NCBI GenBank assembly: GCA_036571765.1
Contig: BROE01000003.1
Coordinates: 10,165,125 to 10,229,124, forward strand
Direction of reading: 5' to 3'
Source: Plecoglossus altivelis
Taxonomy: Eukaryota > Chordata > Actinopteri > Osmeriformes > Plecoglossidae
Length of the DNA: 64,000 bases
Position 1 is the stretch's first letter; the number at the start of each line of letters is the position of its first letter. A program made the translations under genes and the position numbers. The notes under the pieces were generated by a model, which made no database searches, was not told where the DNA came from, and saw only the letters and a program-made list of their open reading frames with translations. Positions 1 to 50,293 of the stretch are shown piece by piece.

Positions 1-286
1 AGGTGATGCTATCTACTGCCCCCCCCCCCAGGCCCCAGGGCTCAGCCTTGAGAACCACACGTAGGGGATTTGTTTTCTGTCTTTCTAGAGCGCAGGTGGG
101 GGGAGGAGAGATTTGGGAAGGTGGCGAGGGAGAGAGAGTGGGAGCGTGTGCGTATGAGATGGATGCGGAGAGAATCGAATGAGAGACGAGAGTCCGAGAA
201 AGGACGAGCTTAAGGGCTCCCCTCCCCCTGCTCCCCCTGACCCAGAGCCGTGGCTCTAATCAGATCTGTGGCGCCGCGTCTCTCAC

Positions 287-39583
<39,297 letters not shown>

Positions 39584-39639
39584 GGCAACAGCCGGCTGCC
39601 TCTGCCTGCTGATGACCTGTGAGAGGAAGCGGAAGATGA

Positions 39640-39778
39640 TGATGAGAGGAAAGGAGAGAAGAGGAGAGGGTGTGAGGAGGGGAGGAGAGGAGAAGAGGGG
39701 AGGGAATGTGGGGAGGGGAGGAGAGGAGAAGGGAATATGGGGAGGGGAGTGGAGGAGGGCGCGTGGGGAGGGGAAGAG
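39640..39778. repeat. GAGGGGAGGAGAGGAGAAG repeat beside exon 1
   Basis: Purine units of about 18-26 bp. On the sense strand a long CCTCTCC tract upstream of the exon 1 acceptor. Confidence 0.9.
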
Positions 39779-40173
39779 ATAAATTCCCAGCATGATGAAG
39801 GCTTAATGACTTCAAATTGTCTTCACTGTGCAGTAAATGTCTATTGGTGAAATACAAAGTGGAATGTTTCACAGATAGCACACATCACAGATGTACTGTA
39901 TGGGCGCAGAACTGGAAGGCCTCTACTGAAGTAGGACACGTTGACGCTGTCTTCTTTGTGGCCTCTGTCACCCATCTAAGAAGTGAGATGACAGGCTCAA
40001 CCATGGCTTCTGATTCTCTTTGGAAACCATCACTTCACGCCTTCATTATAAGCATGTCACAATGGAAAAGCTGTTCAAACTAATCCCCTCATCGAATCCT
40101 TTGAAAAGACTGAGAGTCGCGTGGACATATGCACTTACAACACAGAACCTTACAGGCCTAAGCTCCAGAGACA

Positions 40174-40179
40174 TCTGTG

Positions 40180-40248
<69 letters not shown>

Positions 40249-40252
40249 AGAA
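40174..40252. repeat. (GACA)n(GGCA)n repeat
   Basis: About nine GACA then nine GGCA units. Confidence 0.97.
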
Positions 40253-41214
40253 ATAAACAGGAAGATAATCAGATATCAAGGCAAGCAGACAGATGTACAC
40301 GCGCCCGGACGGACAAACAGGCAGGATATGAACAGACAGACAGACAGGCTGCAGAAAGGCCACTGGTGTCTACATAGTTAATAATCAGCAGGGCCACATT
40401 AGGCTGGGAGAGACACTTGGGGACAGCTCCATTCAGACTCACTGACAGACCTATTGTTTAACTGGTCTATGGACGGTTTAGTGTTATGATAACTGCTGAA
40501 ATCATGTGTCTATGTGTTGAACCCTCAAATCCTTACAGAGCCTGAGCTTAGACACCATGAAGCCAGGGTTCCCTGGCACTGGGAGTTAAATACAGTGGGA
40601 CACAAAAGTTAATAACCCATCCATCCAGTCTACTATACTGGCTTACTGTATACTCTACTATACTGGCCAACTGTATACTCTACTATACTGGCCTTCTGTA
40701 TTTAGGCCATGCCTGGTCATGCAGCTGTTGAACATGTCACAGCAGAGACAGGCTGTCAGCTTAATGAAGGGCCTGGTTGGACTTCATCAAGGCAATTCAA
40801 ACAAACAGCTCATGTCTGGTGGCAAGGGAACACAGAACCCCTGAACATTGTTTGTATTTAATTATTTAAAAAATATATATAGTGAGCTTCCTTTTTCACC
40901 GCCCAGATTAGGAACTATCAGTTTATCTCTCGACTAGGTAACTTCTTGTTTGTTGAAGTTGATCGTCGAACAGGCACACCTTGTTCCAGTTACCAACTCC
41001 TGTAGAACAAGTTGATCAAGGGTTTATCCTTCGCGGCCTCGAATGACGACAGAGTTCAAGTAAACTGTGATGTCAGTTCGCTGGAGTTTTGATGAATGCA
41101 ACGAGGCCCGTGTTTCTGAATAGCTGATCGTCGAAAAGAAGCCTGGAATTTTCATACAGATTACCTGACAGCTCCCCCAAACACAGACCCAGTTTGAGGT
41201 GGATCACACTTTAG

Positions 41215-41222
41215 TATAAATA
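41215..41222 (+). promoter_or_regulatory. TATAAATA box next to a CpG-enriched patch
   Basis: A perfect TATAAATA on the plus strand stands just left of a CpG-enriched, ETS-motif-containing (CAGGAAGTG) stretch at about 41,380-41,700, inside ppfibp2 intron 1. It could be a promoter for an antisense or non-coding transcript, or chance. No coding region of note follows. Confidence 0.25.
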
Positions 41223-43284
41223 CAGGGGAAAAGCGCCCAGGCTAGAACTATCGTTCATCCGTTTATAATGACCGTCACCTGTCTGACGGTGCGGTTTTAC
41301 TGTCCTCAGCTGAACATAGCGTATTCTGCAGACCTAAATTCTCTATTTCTGAGCAGTGAATCTACCTGTCCCACCCACCCCACCACCGCCAACGTCCTCC
41401 CATCCCCTTCGCCCCGCTAAACTGTTGACTATGGAGAGCGAGCGCTAATCCCGCGCGGTGCAGTCAAATCACATTTGTATCTGAAACTCAACACCTCAGC
41501 AGAGACTGGCTGAACTAGCTCAACAGTCAGAATGCGGGAAGCGGCGAGTTAGGAAATAATGAGAACAAACCAGGGACTCAAACACGCTTGGTAGAATAAA
41601 TTATACAGCAATCTACTATTTGCGACTGCTTGTTGGTGTTGAGCGCAGGAAGTGAGCGCAGGAGGTTACTTTGAAGTAGACCGGCTTTGGATAAACAGAC
41701 GATTCACATAAACATAAACAACGGGATCCAAACAGTCATTATCCTAAAGTCGAGAAAGAAAATGTTGGAACTGCTTACTCTCTGGGATGCAGTCTAATTG
41801 TTAAGGTTTGTAAGTGTAAAACGCTCAGGGCAAAAATGCAAAACATGGCCATTACAATTTATCCCGAAGTCGACTGGGACCTGCCCTACCATGTGGGTGG
41901 AATCTCGTGATGCACTGATTGTGACATACCGGGCCAGAAGTGATGCTTACTGTTACAGTTTTGCCAATAGCTGACACTGATGTATGTCGATAGATTGGTA
42001 CATTCTTAGTAGAATCATTAACAAATTGAGAAATCTGGGCCGTCGAAACAATCAGATCCCTTATAGTACAAACACGGTTTGTGCACAATCGTTACGTGCC
42101 ATTACGCAAAATAAAATGAGGAGGTGGAAACGGCCTTCCTCCTACCATAAGTGAGTCATGCACACACTTGTTCGTTTTGATGTGGTTGAGGTATAGGTTT
42201 TTATTAAAGTGTAATACGGAATAGTACTGTAGAGAGGAGGAGTGTCACGGGTTGTGTTACCAAAACAAGATCAATATTAATGTCCAATTACCTCTGCACT
42301 CCGCCCCCCCCCCCCACACACACACATACACACACACACTCAATATCAACTTTCTCCCAATTCAGTGTGACTATACATCGCAATTCCTGCAAATACGCTT
42401 ACAAAAATGACAACGTAGTTCCACGATCGTGCGTCACTGCATTCTCATCAGTGATCAATTCCTTGAAAAAAACAAAAACAAAAACAAAGACGGACGGAAG
42501 AATGAGATTCCTAACTGTGTGTCCGGTAACTGTGTGTTTGCAAACAGCATTTCAGGGTTGGCGGGACAGAGCGGGCCTAATGATTAACAAGGTGACCTCC
42601 ACGCTCACAACCAGGCAGAGGAAGAGCCAGTGCTGGGACTGACGCTAAGACTAGCCCGGGAGCTAATGTGAGCTGACAGCAAGGACACATCTCACCACAG
42701 CTTCCCCCGGCCAGAGCAACGGTCTCCAGGTCGCTGACCTGTCCTCAATATCGACTACAAACACTGAGTTGTCCTCCATGTTATAGCGAGAGAGAGAGTG
42801 AGAGACGCAGAGAAAGAGATTTGAAAAAACAAACAAGAGACAGATAGAGATAAAGGGAGGGAGAGTAGAGAGATAATGGAAGAGAGAGAGGGAGAGAGTT
42901 CGAGGGAGAGCTGGAATGAGATCCAACAAAGATGCTGAGAGAGAGAAATAGAAAAGGGGGAAAAGATGTCCCCTGCGACTATACAGTATTCTTAGGCATT
43001 GGGCTATTACCCAATCAGTTACCATAAGCACCCCAGACAGCACTGTTCCTGTTGAGCACAATGGCGGAAGCACGCAGGGACAACAACACCATCTGTTACC
43101 TAACCAACACGGTTACTCTTCCTAAAACTTCACAGCTCAAAGACCGTTTCCCTTCCTCAGGGTTACTAAGTAAAAGGGCTGCGTTGAGCACAGAAGCTTT
43201 TGGGAACCTGGCAATTATTGTTGCGGTTATGAGGAGAACAGGAAATACCAGAGCGTGAACCTGTACCCGTGAGAAGTGGAGCTC

Positions 43285-43600
43285 AACACACACACACATT
43301 CACATGCACGCACCCAACCACACACACACACACCCAACCACACACACATAAACTCAACTACATACACATAAAAGCCAACCACACACATATAAACCCAACC
43401 ACACACACATACACCCAACCACACACACACACACAAACCCAACTACACACACATACACCCAACCACACACAAACCCAACCACACACACATACAGCCAACC
43501 ACACACACACATAAACCCAACCACACACACATACACCCAACATACACACACATACACCCAACCACACACACATACACCCAACCCAACATACACACACACG
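43285..43600. repeat. ~20-bp minisatellite (ACCCAACCACACACACATA)
   Basis: About 15 diverged units of 18-22 bp on the theme CCCAACCACACACACAT. In the first intron of ppfibp2. Confidence 0.9.
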
Positions 43601-45750
43601 CTGGGAGAAGGGTGTGAGTTTACCGACCTCTCAATTACTGCAGTTTGTTTGGATTACGATGCCTCGCTGTTCAAGCTGGTCTAAGCCCCAAAGGCCCAGC
43701 TCAGCTAAACCTAGATGACTGTCACGCACGCGCACGCACACATGCGCACGCACGCACACACACACACACATGCACACTGACACACACACAACTACTATCC
43801 CTGGACTGGCCTTTATTCAAGAGACACTCTTTCACACAAGCTTCCAAGAAAACAAAATCCCTTCTATTCACGTTTTATGAGCAAGTTTATCAGTTTAAGG
43901 GTAAAAAAAAAAAAAAATTCTTGAAAAGAGACATAGTGCTAGTGGGTGGCTCCACATGGAGTCCACTTTCCACTCCAGCAACATGCTTCAGGCTTGTTCT
44001 ACAGCATGTTAGCATCTAGCAAGCAGCAGCATACTCCAAAGCCCTCTAAAAACCAGAATTCAGAGCAACGACATTCCCTACCAGAAGGCCTGTCCAACAA
44101 CTAGCCCGCTCTCACACAGCAGTCCAGATCTGTTGACCATTAACTAACGCAGTCCTTCAGTTGACTGATCTGTTGTTGTGGCTCGATGCAGTCAGCCACC
44201 TATATTTAGCATCCAGCTAGCATCTACTGTACATCTCGTCCACCTCACCATGCCGGCCTTGTTAGCTCCACAGAATGGCGCCCTCAGGGGCGCGGGGCAT
44301 AATCGCTTTGGCGGGGGACGGAGCGAGACCGAGGCCTGTCACACACTCACGTCAGCTGTCACACACCGTCCACATGCTCGCCAACGCTACCGCAGCCAAG
44401 ACGTAACCTCTTCTGCAGAGAAGGCTTGTTATTTCGACTTTCCTGCTGTTCCAATCGGTGCTTTTCTATTCTCAGTCTGCTACAGTGAGGAGGAGAAAAG
44501 ATTTCTGTTTCCTGGCAAGATGTCTGATGACAGGGCAAAAACCCAGCTTATTAGGGTGGTAAAAGAACCTAAAAGCACCGTCCAAGGTTACCTGGTTAAA
44601 AGAGTCCCTGATCTAGGAAGAGAAGGAGAGGGGGGGGAATTAAACATCTATCCGTGAATACCAGACCAACATGGATATGCATGCTGGTTTTGCAAGTTCG
44701 GGAACATAGGAATGTGTTTATCACAGGACTGGCTTGCAGTATATAATAACGAGTCTTGACTGCATTTTTCATGTATTTTGTTGTAACAGGTCAAAGTCAG
44801 CAAATGTGTCACTGTTTAACTCCATCAAACTCCATCAAACTAGTATCTGAAGGTAACAAAAGTCATAGATGGTTGTCACATCCTTTTCCGCAGCCTTGTT
44901 CAGACCCATTCAACAGAGCTCAGAGATCCCTGCGAGCATAAAGCAGTCAATCAAAGAGGGCCTGAGTCAGCTGTGGGTTGAAGCAGGGCCCAACACCAAC
45001 AGCACGTCAACACCGTTTCATCCGTAAACACAGGATCCGGCCAGCGCAGCCCCCTGACAGCTGTGGCAGGTCGATGGGCAACGAGAGTTTGCGCACGGTC
45101 CCATTCTGCCAGCTGCACGCATGTCTGACGCGGTGACACAGCAAGGCTCGGACAGCGGCCACACCCACGTTATCGCAGAGCCCGCCGAGCCGAGCCGAAG
45201 CCGGGGGGGGGGGGGGGGGGTTGACACGAGAGAGGGAAGTCTTTCCAACTCAAAACGGCAGCAAGGGACAGTGGACTTGCAGTCCGTTGTGCACACCTGT
45301 TGAGCGGATGAATCGGAGCTGAATGCTGAACAGCCACGCACCGAAAACAAACATGATAGTTTAACGGGACAGAACTGATAGGCTGTATTGCAGGTGCACG
45401 CTGCTAACTTCCTCCACAGTGACTGATCGGCCCTTGCTGACAGCTTCTCATGTGTTGGTAGCAGAGGGCAGAGTCGGGTTACACTGTGCCAAAGCCCTCA
45501 GCTGCAACAAGCCTGCCAGATCAGAACAGAGCCATATCACATAACAGGCTAGCATTAGCTCCCACAAGTGTACCACACCATACAGTACCTGCTGCCCTGG
45601 CAGAGTTAGAGTATGATACCTCCTCTGACCTCATCACGCTCTAATCTCAAAACTCAGACTGACTATGCATACAGGAACTGCAAAGCACACAAAACCATGC
45701 TTAAGTACATAGAACCAAAGATAATACGCTAGTTTGCCTGAATAATCCAT

Positions 45751-45822
45751 GGGGGTATAGCTCAGTGGTAGAGCATTTGACTGCAGATCAAGAGGTCTCC
45801 GGTTCAAATCCGGATGCCCCCT
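45751..45822 (+). tRNA. tRNA-Cys (GCA)
   Basis: 72-nt cloverleaf. Acceptor GGGGGTA pairs with TGCCCCC, discriminator T. The D arm contains TAGCTCAGTGG (A box, 45,757-45,767). Anticodon loop CTGCAGA has GCA at 45,783-45,785. The T stem TCCGG/CCGGA is fully paired around TTCAAAT, with B box GGTTCAAATCC at 45,801-45,811. A TTTT terminator follows at 45,824-45,827. No intron. It sits in ppfibp2 intron 1 on the opposite strand. Confidence 0.97.
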
Positions 45823-45823
45823 C

Positions 45824-45827
45824 TTTT
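45824..45827 (+). terminator. RNA polymerase III TTTT terminator of tRNA-Cys
   Basis: Four T's two bases past the mature 3' end, a minimal Pol III stop. Confidence 0.7.
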
Positions 45828-47344
45828 CTGGGTGTGAAATGTTTAATTTCATCGCCGCTCATGTCAGATACATTGCTGCTGCCCTACTGACCCTAGTTGC
45901 ATTGCCTTGCCTGCTGACATAATTCATCTTAATTCAAGATCTCTGAAAAGACCATCTCTGATGAGAACGAGAGGATATGGGTCAGGCTTTTTCTGAGCAG
46001 AATTGTGGAATTGAAGCTATGAAACGCTCACCTGGCCTGTTCAACACAACATAGCAACTGGGAGGCATAGGGTGGATGGGAGGTGAGTCTGTGCGTGTCT
46101 GTGTGTGTGTGTGTGTCTGTGAGGCGCAGGGTGGAGAGGAGGTGTGTGTGTGAGTGAGCCTCCTCCGCCTCTGACTCCCTCCCCCACCCCCCTCTCCCTC
46201 CCTCCTCACCCCCTCCTCCCATCCCCCTCCCCTGGGCTGAGGCCTTGTGGTTGATCTGCCTTGACAGGCGATGGTCATGTAACTGGCGCACATTAAAACA
46301 ATGCTCACTCTGGAGCCCCTGTTTGTCTTTAGGCTGGTTGGCTGACTGGGGGCCGATCCTGTCTACCATGGTGCTTCAGAACAGCAGCCTGACAGACCAT
46401 GAGGAACGAAGACACAAGAAGCGAGGAGGCATGGAGCCATGAGGCAGGGAGCAGGGAATAAGGAGCAAGGAAGCAAGGACGAAGCAGGTAAGCTAAGTAG
46501 GGATGAGGAAGGAGGGAAGAGGAAGGAGGAGGGAGGAAACATTGATTGCTCAGAGGTTCAGAGGATCACTGGTCAAGTTACAAATCGGCAGATAATGTAA
46601 CATGCTTGTCAGGCAACATGCTATCATCAGAGATGACATGCATGGGGTTCAAGTGATAACCATGTTAACATCAGTGTGATGAGTCACTTGAACACATTGG
46701 GATTTGTAGTCTCCAATCAGTCCGCTGGTTATCCAAAGCTCTAGAGTCCAGGGTTACAGAAGAACTCCAGGGAACCAATGCCAAATCTCCCCACAGAGGG
46801 ACAAAGATTTGCTTTACACTCTAACAGGACTCTGTCAGAATGTCAATAGGGACAATTTGAATGTTCACCTCCCTTCACTCTAGCACTATATGCGATAAGG
46901 GAGGGAACAGCTCACAGTTTTGAAACGTGCAGAGGGAGGCTTCATTGAGTAGAATATACATCAGACCAATAGGCCTTAACCCTAATCTAACAAAAACCCT
47001 GGTAATATTTACCCCCTCTCTCTATTCTAACAAGACAAACTTACACCCTTGCGCTATAAATGATTTATTTATACCCAAGGGAAATATACAGTTTATCAGT
47101 TCACTGGACTGAACACATGGCATGCCAGCTGAATGGAACATTAAGTGCTGTTGTGGATGGTGAAATGAAACAGTATTTCCAGTCATCTGCTGGGGAAGTT
47201 GTTCAACAATAAGCATATCTGTTTATGTATCTGGCCTGGGTCCTGGGGTGGTATGTCATCCCTCCGACATACAATCAAACTCTGTTTCTTCTTGGGGGTG
47301 GAGGAGGGGGAAGCACACAGCACAGGACCAGGAGTGGCCTTTCC

Positions 47345-47372
47345 CTGCCAGCCTGCCTGCCTGCCTGCCTGC

Positions 47373-47465
<93 letters not shown>

Positions 47466-47490
47466 TGTCTGTCTGTCTGTCTGTCTGCTT
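47345..47490. repeat. Composite (CCTG)n(CCAG)n(CCTG)n(TCTG)n tetranucleotide repeat
   Basis: CCTG units, then about six CCAG units, then about 15 uninterrupted CCTG units, then six TCTG units. The CCAG block is the CCTG repeat with one base changed in register. Confidence 0.97.
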
Positions 47491-49005
47491 GACAGATTGC
47501 CTCTGTCTGTCAGTTTCAGTGTTGGCTTGTATGACTGCTTGTATGACTTGCTACCTGTCAGTTAATATAGGTCTGTCTGAATGTCTGTCTGATTGTCAAT
47601 AGGAGGTGTGTGTGTTTTTTCCTACCCACCAATCTGCCTGTCTGCCTACCTGTCTTTATTTCAGGCCCTTCCCAGCTCTCCACTTTCTCTTTCAGCTCTC
47701 TCATCCCACTTTTTTTTCTTCCACCCCTTTTTCTTGTCCTTTTCATCACAACCGCGGAGGATTACCTCTGTGGGCTACTGCATATGACTCACAAAGCTAC
47801 AGATGTGAGTTGACAGAATAATTATCTAAACCTAGGCCTTGCTGTGACTGCTTATACCGTCTGTATTAAACACACGCTTTGATCAAGAGAACAAATGCCA
47901 CAATAGGTTACTACAGTCACAGTATGCCCCTCACCCTCCCAGCCTTGTAGGGTTCGAACTAGACGCACACTTAAATGTGCTAACTTCCTGACTACTGATG
48001 TTGGGATTTTGTTCCTGGTTATATCTGACTATTTTCCCTGGTTTGATTGTAAATGTCACGCTGCAAAGCTTTCTTAAACCCTTTATGTGCTTCTTGTAGG
48101 TATTAGCTTGTCTAGCCATTGTGGTATGGCTAGACACAGTCCATGACACTTTCATGGTGTAATAAATGAAAATAGAAAAGGGGACAGATAACAGGCAAGA
48201 ACATGAAGAGATGATACTTTGTCTGTGTGCAATTTGCAAGCGAATATAGACTCTCTCTGAACATCCTCTCAACTCAGTGTCCATATTCAACACACACTCA
48301 AGCATCCCAGGACCATGAGTCACCCATTAATCTAAGCAGCCGCGAGCGCACACGCACACGCACGCACGCATACAGACACTAGCATTGATATTTGTATATT
48401 AGCATATCATTCACAGCATGACATATCTCACTCCTTGTCATGCGTATTATAATTGATAGCATGCAATTACACAGCTTGAGTGCAGTGATACTAAACATCG
48501 TTTATCTAGCCAGCACTGCGGATGGCTAAACCAAACCAGAGAAACCAGATATACCAGTCATAGTCAGAGCAGTACGTTTGAATTGATTCCTAGTTGATGC
48601 ATCTTAAACAACTTGTTAACACCTCCCACTCAGTTCCACTCCGTAACAGTCCCAAATAGTCACTCCTCAGTAAATGACACTATTGAAGTTATCATAGAAT
48701 ATATGCTATACTGAGACTTGAAAATTAATAAGAAAACAAGACACAAAGGCGACCTATAAGCATAACTCTTGAGTGTATGTTGCAACTTTTTGGTCGTGTA
48801 TAGACAAGTCATCATTCTCTGAACGCCTACGTCGCCCAATGTCACCTTTTTAAAATGTGTCATTTTGTACGCAACCCCCAATGTGGACATTAGACTACAC
48901 AGCAACAGTGTATCCTGTATTAACCGAAATAAACCGTCGAGTTGCATCAACACAAAGGTTAGATAAGTTATCTTTTAAATTACGCAAATCTATTCGTTTA
49001 CTTAC

Positions 49006-49260
49006 AGTTTTTTTTCGAACTCCCGAGTCTTTCCAAGTCCAGCCGCAACCCAGGTGACTGAACTCGTGAATCCCTTGGGTTTAACGATGACCGGGGGCTT
49101 GAGCGCTGTGATGTCCTGTCCTACATCGGCGGGATGTCAAAGCCGCGCCGCGCTCTGGCTCATCAAAGAGCCGTACCAATCACCGTCACAAGTCACGGTA
49201 GGAGGCGTGGTGGCCCGTTCTCGAACACTAGAAAGCTGCACGTGCTACTCTGCGCTCTCA
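49006..49260 (-). promoter_or_regulatory. ppfibp2: Candidate ppfibp2 promoter and non-coding first exon
   Basis: Exon 1 has a spliced 5' UTR, so a first exon must lie upstream. Here the minus strand has a CpG-rich stretch (about 49,130-49,260), an inverted CCAAT box (CCAAT on plus at 49,176-49,180) and no TATA. A textbook donor follows at 49,006|49,005 (ACT|GTAAGTAA). A transcription start near 49,080-49,120 is inferred. It lies about 0.6 kb past the olfml1 stop codon, matching the tight spacing of these genes in other vertebrates. No transcript evidence is available. Confidence 0.5.
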
Positions 49261-49694
49261 TCAGAGAAAATGAGTCCTCGCAAGTGAAATGTTATATCAT
49301 TTGGTTCACACGCTCCCCTAACATACTAAAGTTAGTCAATCAGAGGTTGACTAAAATCAAATATGTTCAGCTAAAGATGTGACTTTCTCTTAGGCTCCAC
49401 GTATGCACTCATTGTCAAACAAATATACCAAAATAGTTGTGAAATATCTACAACTACATATCTACAAGTTCTCAAGAAAGGAGGGAACCCCAGACCGGTT
49501 TGAAACAGGCGTTTAATACACGAATGTTTTCTTTAGACAAGGGTGCCATCTAGTGTTAAGATATTATATGTAGCGTGTTCTATTGGAGCAGATTGATTCA
49601 TCGGTTGTTCTATTGAGATACAATTAATATCATTTCAAAGAGCAATTCTTCAAATATTTCACAGAATCGATTCTTGGGGTGAACCCCTCTGCTT

Positions 49695-49700
49695 TTTATT
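49695..49700 (-). terminator. olfml1: olfml1 polyadenylation signal AATAAA
   Basis: TTTATT on plus, AATAAA on minus, about 100 bp past the olfml1 stop codon. It implies a very short 3' UTR and leaves about 0.4 kb before the candidate ppfibp2 promoter. Confidence 0.6.
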
Positions 49701-49798
49701 TTTTAGTGTAATAAAGAAGCGCTTAAACTACATAAAGGGGACATCATTATCCAAGGTGTGCCCCCTCCCCCCCTCCCTCCCCCCTCTGCTCCCCTTCC

Positions 49799-50293
49799 TC
49801 AAGCAGAGCCACCCTTCCTCTTGGTCTCCACCTTATAGACTGTCTGGTAGCCATCGTCCCAGGCATACAGCTGCCTGTCTTTAGGGTGGTAGTTGAGGCT
49901 CGAGTGACTGGTATAGCGCTTGGGGAAAAACACCAGCGGGCTGTCCTCGCTGTGGTGGATGGTGTCATGGATGTCATACAGGCACTGGACGCTCGACCTG
50001 CCTCCGTAGCGAGAGTTGTACACCACGTTGAGGGTGCCGCAGGTTAGGAACGCCCCCTCGGCATCGCGGCTCTGGCAGGCCGTGTCCCAGGTGTGTTCCA
50101 CCGCCAGACTGTCCTTGTCCAGCTTGGTGATCACCAGGTTGCCATTGAAATCGGGGTCTGCGTGGAGCACCCAGAGGCCCAGCTCATCGACGGTCAGGGC
50201 CAGGTAGGTCTGAGGGGTGAGGGAGTACACAGGTTGCCTCCCAGCTCCAGGGAGCAGCATGCTGTCAACTACAGTCTGGTTCTGGAGGAACAC
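49799..50293 (-). CDS. olfml1: olfml1 exon 4 (olfactomedin domain, C-terminus)
   Basis: 495 nt including TGA at 49,801-49,799, residues 237-400. It holds TVVDSMLLPGAG, VDELGLWVLHADPDFNGNL, WDTACQSRDAEGAFLTCGTL and the terminal YAWDDGYQTVYKVETKRK. Acceptor ACTTCAG-like (...CTTCAG|GTGTTC). Confidence 0.95.
   Translation of the reverse strand: MFLQNQTVVDSMLLPGAGRQPVYSLTPQTYLALTVDELGLWVLHADPDFNGNLVITKLDKDSLAVEHTWDTACQSRDAEGAFLTCGTLNVVYNSRYGGRSSVQCLYDIHDTIHHSEDSPLVFFPKRYTSHSSLNYHPKDRQLYAWDDGYQTVYKVETKRKGGSA

Larger units (their letters stand above)
39779..49005. other. ppfibp2 first intron / 5' region (9.4 kb)
   Basis: Holds the tRNA-Cys gene, the CCTG and CCCAACCACA repeats and CpG-enriched patches at about 41,380-41,700, 44,270-44,420 and 45,040-45,240 (with a 16-G run at about 45,205-45,220). 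These could be alternative promoters. A plus frame at 44,178-44,657 resembles no family I know. Confidence 0.6.

Noticed and set aside
44178..44657. 159-codon plus frame in ppfibp2 intron 1
   Set aside because: Not low-complexity, but no recognised domain, no splice partners and ordinary base composition; may be part of a CpG-rich non-coding region.
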